Shown piece after piece: positions 10,876-22,254 of a stretch of DNA of 64,000 nucleotides. The DNA comes from Arion vulgaris (Eukaryota > Mollusca > Gastropoda > Stylommatophora > Arionidae), in contig CM036759.1 of the NCBI GenBank assembly GCA_020796225.1, positions 24,164,313-24,228,312 of the forward strand, read 5' to 3'. The notes under the pieces were generated by a model. It was given only the letters and a program-made list of their open reading frames with translations. It was not told the DNA's origin and made no database searches. The translations under genes and the position numbers were made by a program. Numbering within the stretch: position 1 is the first letter of the stretch; every line of letters begins with the position of its first letter.

Positions 10876-11545
10876 CATTGTAATATATTAGCTCATGAGA
10901 ACTATTGTAATATATTGTTTCATTAGAACCTTTGTAATATATTAGCTCATGAGAACTATTGTAATATATTGTTTCATTAGAACCTTCTAATATATTGGCT
11001 CATGAGAACTATTGTAATATATTGTTTCATTAGAACCATTGTAATATATTGGCTCATGAGAACCATTGTAATATATTGGCTCATGAGAACTATTGTAATA
11101 TATTAGTTCATGAGAAATATTGTAATATATTGGCTCATGAAAACCATTGTAATATGTTGGCTCATGAGAACTATTGTAAAATATTAGTTCATGAGAAATA
11201 TTGTAATATATTGGCTAATGAGAACCATTGTAATATATTGGTTCATGAGAAATATTGTAATTTATTGTTTCATTAAAACCATTGTAATTTATTGTTTCAT
11301 TAAAACCATTATAATATATTGGCTCATGAGAACCATTGTAATATATTGGTTCATCAGAACTCTTGCAATAGATTGGTTCATGAGAATCATTTAAAGAATG
11401 GTTTAAGAAAAAAGATAACCACTAAAATACCATGTAGACTTGTTCAAAAGAACCACTGTAATATTGTGAGAAACAGAATGGTTCATAAGAACCAGTACAT
11501 TATAATGGCTTATGATAACACACTACTAGATAATTGGCTTCAAGA
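10876..11545. repeat. 27-bp minisatellite
   Basis: The unit ctcatgagaaccattgtaat plus atattgg (27 bp) repeats about 18-20 times from 10876 to about 11400 and then decays towards 11545. Variants swap ctcatgag for ttcattag. Because 27 is a multiple of three, the plus strand reads a 9-residue repeat (AHENHCNIL) for about 75 codons at 11049-11276. I see no sign of a real gene start or splice site there. Confidence 0.9.
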
Positions 11546-11600
11546 ACTAATATAAAATAATAGGACATGATAGAGAGTTGTCAAACAGAGACTATTATAT

Positions 11601-14600
11601 CTTTACTGTCCAAGTTACACGCCGCTGTCACTTGAAACAATGAATATCAGTGAGAACTCATGTATTGTGGTCGGTGATTTCAACAGCCGCTCGGAGAGAT
11701 GGGGTACTCCGAAACAAACAGTAGGGGAGTTGAGGTGAAGACTGGGAGATCGAGAACAATCTTTTCCCTCATCAACGCTCCAGACGATCCACCAACTTTC
11801 TACTCGAGAGCGTGGCACACAACGAGTACCCCTGATCTGGCCTTTGCAACAAGCGATATATCCACCAAAGTAGTCCGTACGGTTACCCACCAACTAGGGA
11901 TAGTGACCATAGACCAGTCAAATTGCAAGTAGACCTCAATTTCGTACCTGAGCCCAAAATGTGGTTGCCGCGGTGGAACTATAAGAGAGCCAATTGGAAA
12001 CAGTATGGAGCACTGACTGATGCAAATGTTGAACGAATCAACATGCATGACAAGAAAACGTGCGAATCGTGGCAAGGAACTGTCAGAAGCAATCCTGAAG
12101 CGGCACGAAACCATCCCCAGAGGCGCACGAAAGGATTAATGCTCATACTGACAGCAGAGGTTCAGAAGCTTGAAAAAGACCTTGAGAAGACAAGGAGTGA
12201 GGCAGAGCATGCACAGTCAGTGGAGACAAACACTGTCTACAAGGCGGGAGCAGCAAATACAGAAGAGAAGGGAAAAAGAGCGGCGAGACAGAGTTGGGTC
12301 AAAACAACCGAATCCCTGAACTGATAGACGGCCATAAACTGTGGAAGTGGCCAAAGGCTGAGCGATGAAAACACCAGCAGACCACCTATAGTCCTCGAAC
12401 AAGACAAGAAAATGGCTCGGGTAGGAAGGCAAACATCCTGATGCAACAATATGCCGAAGTCAGCAGAGTAAGCATAGCAAAGGAAAAGTTGATGCCACAA
12501 GAGAAAGCTCTGGGTCTCCAAGGCGAGCCGAGAAAGCAGATAGTCACCTAACGGACACATTCACCAGTAACGAGCTGGAAGAGGCTTTAAAGGACCTGAA
12601 ACCCAGAAAGTCGCCCGGAAAAGATGGGATCACCAATGAGATGCTTAAAAACCTGGGAATCAGAGCAAAGGTCGCTCTACTGTTCGTTCTCAACATGTCG
12701 TGGAAAACAGGCATAGTACCGCAAGAATGGAAAGAAGCAACATGGTGCCCATCCAAAAACCAGGCAAAATAAACTTGACCCAGCGAGTTACAGACCAATA
12801 AGCCTCCTAAGCTGCACGGGCAAACTTATGGAGCGCATGGTGAACAAACGCTTATCCTGGCACTTGGAGAGCAAAGGGCTGCTTATGGCTCAACAAGGCG
12901 GTTTTCGGAGATACAGATCCACAGAGGATCAAGTAACCTACATTGTCCAGGGAATCGAGGACGGTTTCCAAGAAAAGAAACAGACACTGGCGGTCTTGGT
13001 AGATATGGAGAAGGCTTTTGACACAGTCTGGAAAGAAGGATTAAGGCTAAAACTGCTCACCCTCGGCGTAAAGGGAAGAATGTACAATTGGCTCGATAGA
13101 TACCTAGAGAACAGAACAGCAAGGGTTCAGGTTCAAGGGTACAAAAGTATGAAGGCCACACTGGAGCAAGGAGTCCCCAAGGAGGAGTGCCTCACCGACT
13201 CTCTTCTAGTCTTCGTCAATGACATTGCAACATGCCTCCCAGAACGAGTTCACTCTGCCATGTATGCCGACGACCTGGCAATATGGGCGAGAGAAGAGTC
13301 AATGCCCACAGCAGAAAATCGACTGCAAGCTACATTAAATAACCTTGAAGTGTGGTCAGCAAAGTGGAATATGAAAATAAATCCTTCAAAGACCACTTAC
13401 ACTGTGTTCTCCCAGAATCAAGGATTACAAGATAACGCTTAAAGTCAATGGGCAGAACCTTCCAGAAAATAAAACCCCAACGTACCTAGGAGTCACACTC
13501 GACAGAAAGCTGACTTGGTGCACCCAGATCGAGAATGCTACGGCAAAAGCGAGACACAGGCTAACAATGATGCGAAACTCGCAGGTTCCACATGGGGAGC
13601 AAACAGCAGAATTCTCAAGACACTTTACTCTGGTAGAGTGCGACCGATCCTAGAGTACGGTATGGCAGCGTGGAGCAATGCATCGAACAAGCAATTCGCA
13701 AAAGTGAGCAGCAGTCAAAACCGGGCCCTACGCATTATCACTGGAGCCATAAAGTCCACGCCCATCAAGGCGATGGAGACCATCACAGGCATCCAACCAA
13801 TGACTGACCGAAGGGACAAGAAAGTAGTAGTACTTGCGGAAAACTCAAACGGCTCGAATCGCATCCAATGCATGAAAGAATGTTTCAATCCGGAAAGTGG
13901 AGAATACAGAGATCTAACTTCGTTAGAATCTCTAACGCACTGACCACAGACCACCCAGTCTTGTCCAAATGCACAGCTAAACCAATCCCGGCAATCGACA
14001 AGTGCCCGCCATGGAAAACAAAAATGCCAGAACTAATGGAATCAATCCCAGGCATAATGAGCAAAAGGGACCAAACGAACCTCGACAGAAAACTGCAGCA
14101 GAAGAGTAAAAGAATCAGAGTACCCTGAAAATGAGTGGACGCACGTCTACACGGACGGATCGGCAAATAACGCAATAAGCGATGGCGGAGGAGGAATAGT
14201 GCTTAAAATCTCCAAGAAAGTCACGGTCAAGAAAGCGATTGCAACTGGCAAATACTCGAATAACTACCGAGCTGAGGCAGAGGCAATCAAAAGGCGGCCG
14301 AAATGATCTTGGAGAGAAAAAACACTACACGCAACAAGGTCGTGATATTCACCGATGCTCTATCGGTCATCACGGCACTCAAATGCGTTGGTAAAACTGA
14401 GATGAATGAGCTCAAAACGTCCCTCGCTGAACTAACGAGTTCACTCAAACGCACTGTCATCCAGTGGATACCGTCACACTGCAACATTAGGGGAAACGAA
14501 GCGGCCGACAAGCTAGCCAAGAGGGCGGGCGATTTACCCAGACTGATCTCGAGATCAGCTATGAGGAAGTCAAAACAACCATCGGTTCGCACTATCGAAG

Positions 14601-15111
14601 CAAGTGGGCAAAAGACCACCCGCAGTACACAGACAGTGACGGTTACTATGGTCTCTCGCGCAGTGAACAAGTTACCATATTTCGCCTCCGTACCGGCCAC
14701 AACAAGCTCAGAGCCCACATGTTCCATAAATTTAAAATTGGCACAACTAGCCTGTGCCCATGCAACATGGCAGACATGACGGCAGAACACGTCTTGCAAG
14801 ACTGTCCACGTTTAGCAGGTATACGAGAAGAGTACTGGCCAAAACACACAGAGCTTCTGAAAAGCTGTACGGAGGAACGGAGTCCCACAAAACAACAGTT
14901 AAATTCATGATAGAAGTTGGTCCATCAGGCTAGGCCGGGAACGCAAGAGAGAGAGATATCAACTCTATATACTGGAAGTTATGGAACTCAATTATTGCCA
15001 GCGCAAGCCAGCATGATACATGATAGAGAGTTGTCACACAGAGACTATTATACCAACTCTATATACTGGAAGTTATGGAACTCAATTATTGCCAGCGCAA
15101 GCCAGCATGAT
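11601..15111 (+). mobile_element. RNase H-bearing LINE, 5' truncated and frameshifted, 36-bp target duplication
   Basis: Order of domains: C-terminal part of an apurinic-type endonuclease (CIVVGDFNSRSERWG near 11660); reverse transcriptase (KPRKSPGKDGITNEML near 12600, VDMEKAFDTVW near 13000, MYADDLAIW near 13262); RNase H (YTDGSAN near 14146, WIPSHCNIRGNEAADKLA near 14465); and a CPCNMADMTAEHVLQDCPRL knuckle near 14755. Frame changes near 12325, 12775, 13440 and 14125 inactivate it. A 36-bp sequence is perfectly repeated at 11565-11600 and 15112-15147, which I read as the target duplication. The layout fits the I/R1/ingi-like RNase H group; clade assignment would need a tree. Confidence 0.85.
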
Positions 15112-15147
15112 ACATGATAGAGAGTTGTCAAACAGAGACTATTATAT
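14961..15147. repeat. 94-bp tandem duplication at the LINE 3' end
   Basis: The block starting aactctatatactggaagt is repeated with a 94-bp period (14961 and 15055). Each copy contains a version of the target-duplication sequence (about 15018-15051 and 15112-15147), the first with two mismatches. This suggests duplication after insertion or slippage during target-primed reverse transcription. Confidence 0.8.
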
Positions 15148-15795
15148 GCAATGTAGCAATATCATAAGAACACTGATTAGAATATATGAGTACTCTTATA
15201 ACATTAGATGGAAGGTGTATTTACGAATTTAACAGTAGGATAGGCCAGGCAGAAATAACATTTCAGAAAATTTCAAGAATTTCTACATAACAAATCCTCA
15301 TCAAAAATTATTTTAAAATAACAAAAATTAGCAAATAAAAAAGAAAGTTCTTTGGTGTTTAGAACCAGTCTTTTGTGTGGATTGAACAATGGACAATTTT
15401 TTTTAAAATCACAAAAATGTGCAGTAACAAAAGAATGTTGAGAAAACAACTGACAGATAAAAACAAGCAGATGGTATTGAATGTGACCAGTGCATAGAAG
15501 AAGTAGATAACACAGATCATACCGAAACAGCCATTGTTTTGGAGGCATATATTGGTTGGAGTACACCATTATACCAGGCCAAAAGTAATGAAAAAAGGGT
15601 TGAAATAATGTGCTATATTGATGAATCAATCCAATCACATGAAAGAAAATCAAAAAAATAATTGATTAAAAATGTATAAAGTTGTTGATGTGAATTATTG
15701 AATTAGATGTCATAGTAGCACATTTTTTGTAATGAGTAAGACACTTATAGACAGAGTGTGCACATTTAAATCTCTAGTATCAATGCTGTACAAGA
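15148..15795. other. No gene recognised; 3' flank of the unknown minus-strand gene
   Basis: AT-rich sequence. A 126-codon minus-strand open frame at 15273-15653 has no supporting motif. Part of this stretch is likely the 3' untranslated region of the gene ending at 15796. Confidence 0.35.
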
Positions 15796-17599
15796 TTACA
15801 CTGCATGTTCATCACGCCTCATCATTAGTTCACTCTGATATCTAGATGTCTCATGATGGAAATCAGGTCGCAGAAGTTCAGCTCTTGGAGGAATTGAAAT
15901 CTTCTCACTAACTCGAGTCCAGTTTTCCACATTGTAATGCATTTGCTCCCTGTTCTCCAGGAAGAGGTTCTCATCATGCTCAAAGATTGGAACAGTTCCA
16001 TGATGTGCATTCTATGAAATATAAATACAGTGAATTACGTCTTCTATCAAACATCTTTGCTCTACTTACAAATGGCAATTAACAAAGGGCAATGATGATG
16101 GCTCTATCAATCAATCTACCTCTGCATGGTATTTTTTTTTAAACATGGACTTTCCATGTTTTCATACACAACAGTTGTGATAATAGAGTAAAAAGTAAAA
16201 GTAAAGGAACCCTTTCATACCTCATGGTATATAGGTCAATACAGTGTTAGGCCTGTACTTTTCATTGACCGTCGGCACACGATGGGTGATGTGGTCAGCA
16301 TCACGCCGGTCGCCTTTACTTTCCCAGAGCATGTCTGGTACCCAGTTGAGGCTGGGTCGACCTGAGAGCCGTCGCGGTCGGGAAAAAATTCCACGCGCAT
16401 TGCGGGAGCTGAACCCAGACCACCAGCCTTGAGAAGCGAGTTCAATAATAGAGTACTATTCTAATATAACACAACATTCATTTGTTCCTATTCCCAAATT
16501 TAACATCCAGTAGAGGTCTTCTTCTTCTTCCTCGATCGTTCTAGGCTAGTTTTTATCATTCTTATTGTGATATATAAACAGCCAAACATCATAACCCACA
16601 CCGGAAACGCACACTGGTTTTACCTCTGCTGGACTTTCCAGTTCTACTCATGTGGGTGGGACGCACACCCTCTTGCCGTGCCGGCCTGCCCCTCGATGGG
16701 GCCCACTATGACTTTGCCAGTGCGTGCTAGCTCTGCCCTGATGCCCTGTCACCATCGACTTTTTCCGTGCTCACAATTTTGGTGCCTTCCATGTCGTGCA
16801 CACATTTGCCTGGGCTGTCATCTTCTGTGACTCAACCCGGTCTCCCACCCATGAGATGGGGTCACTGGTTTCGCCCCATGTGGTGACACCCTTGCAAATG
16901 TCCATATGCGTGCTCGCTCTGCCCTGGTGCCTACTTCACCATTTCCGTCAATTCCCAGCGGGCTGTCCGACTTCGAGGGGGCAAAACCAAGTTTCGCCCT
17001 ATGATGCCCACATGCAACTAGAGGTCTGCAAGGTGTGTTTTGTGCCTGGTATTGCATCCAGAAGAGTTGGAGTTGACTAGTCTGTCTTAGGAAAGGCAAA
17101 GAATGAAAATTAGAAGCCTGTTGATGACTTGTAGAACACACAAGCCAACCCCCACCTCCCAGGCCGGAAAATTTGAGCACAAGGTCAAAGGCTAACTGGC
17201 TTGCCTAGGGTGGCCCTTAGGTCAGGTTTTTTTTATCTGCAACTTCGGGAGGAAAACTTGAATTAAAAAAAACTAGCAGAACCAAGGTGTGCTGTCTACT
17301 GGTCTTTAGGCAACTAACTAGCTTCAAGGCGCAAACAACACACATTTAAACCACAAAGAATGGTTTAACAATTTGCTAATTTAGAGTAAATGAAGAAGAA
17401 ATATCCAATAGCAAGTTCCACTGGCCTTTTGGCTTCTTCTAGTTTCATGCTATCATTAAGACTCTTTATATACAACAATGAAAGTTATTGCCTGAAAACA
17501 TTTACCTGCATTAAGCTGAACCGATTTGGCATGTCAGTTCTCCATTCTGGCACATATAGCTTCGGTATAATTGGATGGGCTCTTGAATATTCAGGGATC
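15796..17599 (-). CDS. Unrecognised host gene, last two exons
   Basis: Two exons read cleanly. The upstream one (17599-17506, 94 nt) follows a CCAG acceptor and encodes IPEYSRAHPIIPKLYVPEW and RTDMPNRFSLMQ up to a GTAAAT donor, ending in phase 0. The downstream one (16011-15796, 216 nt) follows an ATAG acceptor in phase 0 and encodes 71 residues, including NAHHGTVPIFEHDENLFLEN and ELLRPDFHHETSRYQSELMM, then TAA. There are no stops or frameshifts, codons look protein-like, and the phases match. The product is soluble-looking, proline-rich in the first exon and acidic/basic mixed in the second, with no membrane segment. Upstream exons are not identified; the first exon seen begins one base into a codon's end. 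I do not know the family. Confidence 0.7.
16190..16450 (-). mobile_element. tRNA-like SINE, in the intron of the unknown gene
   Basis: On the minus strand the head contains a B-box-like GGGTTCAGCTCCCG near 16405, followed by GTGGAATTTTTTCCCGACC and a body with CTCTGGGAAAGTAAAGG. It ends in an AT-rich tail of cttttac-like repeats near 16190-16205. Only one copy is present in this window, so the ends are approximate. Confidence 0.5.
16520..17018 (-). mobile_element. Lambda element, 5'-truncated copy with 9-bp target duplication
   Basis: A 499-bp copy flanked by tagaggtct at 16511-16519 and 17019-17027. The minus-strand 3' end has the lambda tail (gctgtttatatatcacaata, then gaacgatcgaggaagaagaag). 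The body (ccctcgatggggcccacta, ttccgtcaattc) matches 25065-25170. The 5' end is internal to the longer copy. It lies in the intron of the unknown minus-strand gene. Confidence 0.8.
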
Positions 17600-18044
17600 C
17601 TGGCACAGCATGTCAAATTAAATAAAAAATAACAAAACATAATATTAAGAAACAATGTGTCATTCTGTGCCATCTGTCTTATCATCATCACACTATATCA
17701 TTATAGAAGATACAAAAAGGATTATTGAACATGATAGTTCGTCCATAGTGCTGATATTGACTTTCTTCCTTGTCATGATGTCAAGATGTCCAGTATATTG
17801 TCTTTAATACCTCTTAATTTTTAAAATAACCTAGCCTGCTGCTACAGTGTATTTTAACCATCCTTTTTATGAGGTTGATGCCATTATATGGTCCTCTGAT
17901 GCTTCGTTTATTTACTACAGCTATTATAGTGTCTGACTCTCAAGAACATGCTTTAAAAAGCATAAAATGACAAATTTATGTATGATTGGATGACATATAA
18001 AGTTATATTTACAACCCCGGCACCTTACATGAACCTAATGTTGT
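17600..18044. other. No feature recognised
   Basis: AT-rich, upstream of the 17599 exon on the minus strand and therefore probably intron of that gene. Confidence 0.35.
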
Positions 18045-18245
18045 AGATATTCTGGTGGTCGCAGTAATGAAAGAGCAGACAGACTTGTATCAAAAGCACT
18101 TATAGTGGGGATGATGAATAATGGAGGCACACTGAAGTTGCTTAGAAACCAGGTGCTGAATGAAGATAAAACAACTAATGACACATCTACACTGCCATCA
18201 GGGAAGTTTAGAATCAAACATTGCATGATTCAGTACAACTGAGGT
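18045..18245 (+). mobile_element. LINE family C remnant, RNase H C-terminal part
   Basis: The plus-strand reading SNERADRLVSKALIVGMM parallels the YSNERADRIAP...ASIVGELKMD region of LINE family C at 20857-21880. Short and degenerate. Confidence 0.55.
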
Positions 18246-18637
18246 GTCAAGTACTGGGTTTGTTTAACCAGTCAGACATAAGAACAATCTGTAAGTATAT
18301 CCTACTTTATCTGCTGGGAGAAACTGAGCACCTATGTCTGAGTATAATTGTATGAGTTCAATTTAATAACAATCTGCATTAGACATTGGGATCTCTTCTT
18401 ATGCATCCAAGTAATGTGAACTGTATCTTACTGGTCTGTGTAATAGATTCCTTGCTTCATGTAAGAAAATGTAGGTAAAATTGTGCAAATAAAATAATAC
18501 AGTAGTATGATGTATTCATTTATTGCTAGCAAATACTAAAACTAATTGTGCCTTACTTTTATTCTGAGTATGATATCCTTTCTCAACTAGCAAACTAAAA
18601 AGTTATAAATAAAAGATGATGCTTTGTATAGATGCAG

Positions 18638-18960
18638 TATTGATTGACTTATCTCTATGTATCATTTGCTGATTACCTCTGTAGATGCAGCATTGATTGA
18701 TTTATCTCTATGTATCATTTGCTGATTACCTCTGTAGATGCAGCACTGATTGACTTATCTCTGTGTATCATTTGATGTTTACCTCTGTAGATGCAGCATT
18801 AATTGACTTATCTCTGTGTACCATTTGCTGATTACCTCTGTAGATGCAGCATTGATTGACTTATCTCTGTGTATCATTTGCTGTGGTTGATGGCTACGTC
18901 CTTTGGGATATGCCACGATTTTCATTTTCATCATTTGCTGATTACCTCTGAAGTTGGAGA
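18638..18960. repeat. 53-bp tandem repeat, about 5 copies
   Basis: The unit gatgcagcattgattgactt, continuing atctctgtgtatcatttgct, gattacctctgta, repeats from 18638. Near 18887-18930 it is interrupted by a short piece of the tRNA-headed SINE seen at 51310-51605 (gatggctacgtcc, ggatatgccacgattttcat). Confidence 0.85.
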
Positions 18961-18964
18961 AGGC

Positions 18965-19105
18965 ACACCTGTATGCGTGGGACACTGATGTTAAGGAAAA
19001 CAGGTCTTAATGCAAAAATCAGTTAGAAGAGCCATGCCAGATGCCCCGACTATGCCTGAATTCATCAAGGTGAATGCAGAAGAAGAATTTGCTGATTTAT
19101 ATGGG
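18965..19105 (+). repeat. Dispersed repeat, copy 2 of 3, with GAA tail
   Basis: Shares gggacactgatg, aaaaatcagt, ccagatgccc and gactatgcctgaattca with 33115-33230 and, more weakly, with 7985-8110. It ends in gcagaagaagaa, the same kind of tail as the SINEs here. Confidence 0.6.
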
Positions 19106-19224
19106 CCTGAACTCATACTTTATTCCTGTTCACACACATACATGATTCTATACATACACAAATGTACAGATGCAATCACCATCATGTAGCATATTATTTA
19201 CAGAATGATACTGTCATCACAGTT

Positions 19225-19500
19225 CATCTGAAAAACTTTTGATCTCTAGGAAGTTCTTCATCATCATGTTCAAAATTTTTTTTAATGACCTGTTGCCACC
19301 ATCATCTTGGTCGTCCATGCCTCATCTTCAATGAACCATGCTTTTTATTACTGTTTTTCTTTTGAAGCATGTTTCAGTTGTACAATACATAGTTATTTTG
19401 TTATTTTTATTAGCAATGCAATTTGTAGCAACTCCTTGCTGTTAGTTTTAAAATTATACAGATTTTTTCCCTCTCATGTGCTATACTGGCAGACATTGAT
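19225..19500 (-). mobile_element. Old LINE family A fragment
   Basis: The words caagttcttcatcatcatg-like, ctgttgccaccatcatcttgg and atgcctcatcttc parallel 52540-52650 and the better copy at 53640-53760. Highly decayed. Confidence 0.4.
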
Positions 19501-19624
19501 AATCATAAATCCACAAAACTTCTGACATCTACAAAGTTGTTAATGGTCTTGATCATTTATTCATACCATTAGATTAAGGTATGAAATGGAATCCATTTGT
19601 TTCACCCCTATTTATTTTTTCCCA

Positions 19625-19740
19625 TTAATGTTCAATCAATCAAGTGACATACCTGCCTATTAGACGATCATGTCTATCCACAACTCTCTCCTTGGAGCAG
19701 TTAATCAGTTCTGACTCGAATTTTTTGTCGAAAGTTTAAG
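19625..19740 (+). repeat. Dispersed repeat, copy 1 of 2
   Basis: Shares the word order caatcaatcaagtg, cctgcc, gatcatgtct, gcagttaatcag, ttttgtcgaa with 20425-20575. Type unknown. Confidence 0.5.
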
Positions 19741-20424
19741 TACTTTGTATAAATAAGTCTGCTCATTTTGATCTTTTTTAATTCTTACTAGTTTTTGTTG
19801 GTGGTTTTTTCTTTAAACATTTCCTGTTAAAAAGTTATAGCATCCGTAACGTTGTTAATTCGTAATTGTAAAATATTACATTTACTTTCTTTCCTTCAAA
19901 ATCTATTATTTTCAAATAAAATATCTTACTTAGTTACTAGACCTCGCTTTTGCAAAATATGACTGATAGTATTTCAGACCAAATGTATGATTTCTTAAAC
20001 AACACATCTTAACAACAAATCAGTTGTAAGTTTATTCGATATTGATGTTTTGATGTGTGCTGTTTGTTACTAGCGTCACGGTTGAGTTGGTAACAGTAGT
20101 CTTCAGTAGAGAGTTCGAGACTAAAAGTTAAACTTAAAGTAATAAAATACGCCCCACTGACCACTCGCCACAGTTTACACACTGCTTCCGATCATATCGT
20201 AAAGTATTATTTTTTTATCTCATACTCCATGACAATATGTAACAGCTCAACGCTAAAAATAATGTTTTGAAGTACCTGGGTGTACTGTAACGAAATAATT
20301 TCTTTCCAAAGCTACCAGTGATTGGAACCCTTCGCTGCTTGTCGCCAACTCCAGCCATTTTTAAACAGCTGTTTCTATGGGCAGATCTCGCCAAGCTTGT
20401 GACGTTACTTTACGCGACTAGACA

Positions 20425-20488
20425 TTTAATCCTCAATCAGTCAAGTGCCATGCCTGCCGGCGAAGGCGATCATGTCTCTCCCCGACTC

Positions 20489-20527
<39 letters not shown>

Positions 20528-20575
20528 CTTGATGCAGTTAATCAGGCATGACGTCGTTCTTTTGTCGAATCACGA
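20425..20575 (+). repeat. Dispersed repeat, copy 2 of 2, with (CT)n expansion
   Basis: Same word order as 19625-19740, with a (TCTC)n microsatellite at about 20487-20528 separating the two halves. Confidence 0.6.
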
Positions 20576-20856
20576 TGTCAGACCATCCAACATCTTCTTC
20601 CTCTGTCTTTCATGATCTCTCCTTCCATGAAGTGTACCTGTTGTCACCAAATGTTTGAAACTTCATCTTCACATTATATGCACGAAGAACCTTGATTGTC
20701 TGATTCCTATTCTGTTGATAATGTTTTAAAGCCACGTAATTTAATCTTTCTCACAAATAGACGTCCTTAGCAAGCGATGATGACAACACCAGGTGAAGTT
20801 GCGATCAAACTGAATTAACCGGTACTATGGACTAAGAGGGTATACTATAGTTTTAT

Positions 20857-21880
20857 ATTGGTTATTGGTTACTAAACTGACGTCATTCCACTCCGGGCAG
20901 ACCCATAGGTGCTCAGTCTCCCCAACAGATATCGAAGAGTATGCATACTGATGGTTCCTGTGGCTCGCTGATTAAACACACCTCTCACTCTGCCTCTCGG
21001 GCATTCAGTTCGACTTGAATAACGGGTAACTCCAAACTGCCTAAATCGCTTGATCGATTCAACATCGATTTTAGTGTCCTCATCCAACAGACAGTCGCGA
21101 AGAGACCGAAGAATATCCCCTTATCCATCTTCAACTCCCCAACAATCGATGCTCTTGGTGCAATCCTGTCCGCTCTCTCATTACTGTAAACACCCGCATG
21201 CCCAGGACAGTATATCCAGGTAAGCCGCTGGAGGTTAGAAACTTCTATAGACGGCATCCACTCATACCGAAACCTGCCCTTCTGGATCTTGTGAAGCATC
21301 GACTGAGAGTCAGATACAACAACTGCCCCATTAAATGAAGTCCCAGAGATCCAATGGAGGGCAGCAGTAACGCCTCAACCTCCATCCTCATACTAGAAGT
21401 AGTTGTCCTGTATGCCCCATTTCGCTCTACAACAACCCTACCATGCGCATTAGCCAAGAAACCCCAGCCGGACTTCTCACCACGTTGAACCGACCCATCG
21501 GTATATAAAACAACATCATCATCCCTTGCATTATCTTCTATCAGCTGCTTAACTGCGAGATCAGCATTCATGTTGCCCCAATCTCTACATTCTCTTCCAA
21601 GAGTAATGATAACGTTGAGATAGTTGGTCATGCTAACATCTGTTGTTATCCATACTTCTCCTTTTGGTAGGGTCGCAACCGTAGTCACCTAGCCAATTGT
21701 TCTCTCAGCCTGGGCCATCCACGACATGCCATGCTTGATTCACGTGCCCTTAACATCATTAGTGTTCTTGTGTAGTGTGTGTCTCTTATCCAAAGTAACC
21801 CGCATATATGCCTTGGTTTGGGCGATTGCATGACGGGAGCGTAGTGACAGAAGGCCAAGCATATATCTCATCTTCACAGT
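20857..21880 (-). mobile_element. LINE family C, RNase H and 3' end
   Basis: On the minus strand the reading starts MRYMLGLLSLRSRHAIAQTK near 21870, passes through a stop-interrupted stretch, then gives the RNase H core: VVLYTDGSVQRGEKSGWGF near 21520, MRMEVEALL near 21380 and LTWIYCPGHAGVYSNERAD near 21210. It ends near 20857 with a short untranslated tail. The last 85 bp reappear as an insertion at 41859-41943, which fixes the 3' terminus. No reverse transcriptase remains here (5' truncated) and there are frame changes. Confidence 0.8.
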
Positions 21881-22254
21881 GGGGCAAATTATATTAGGAA
21901 GTACTAATATTTTTTTAATAATAAAGGTTTGTTATTGCTAATGTAAAACTATTGTGCAACTGTCTTCATCCTCATTGCCCTTCTATGCAACAACGGTGAT
22001 GTAAAAAAGAATGGAAAGCCGACCATGAGACGAGAACACTGGCAACGATTTAACACTAGTGTCTGCTCCCCTTCTGGCCCCAAACATCTAGATGGGGCAC
22101 ATTATTCAATCATGGAAGTGATCAATATATCACATTGGTAGAGAAAGACAGATCTTGAAAACAAGCCTGAAGTTCTTTCCTTCAAATAATGTGAGTATGA
22201 TTATTAAAAGTCAGACTAATAACAGAAGGAAATTTTGGGAACAAATCCCCATGG
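21881..22254. other. No feature recognised
   Basis: Spacer between LINE family C and the DNA transposon, with no supported exon. Confidence 0.35.

Noticed and set aside
14287..14799. 170-codon minus-strand frame
   Set aside because: Shadow of the RNase H region read on the opposite strand.
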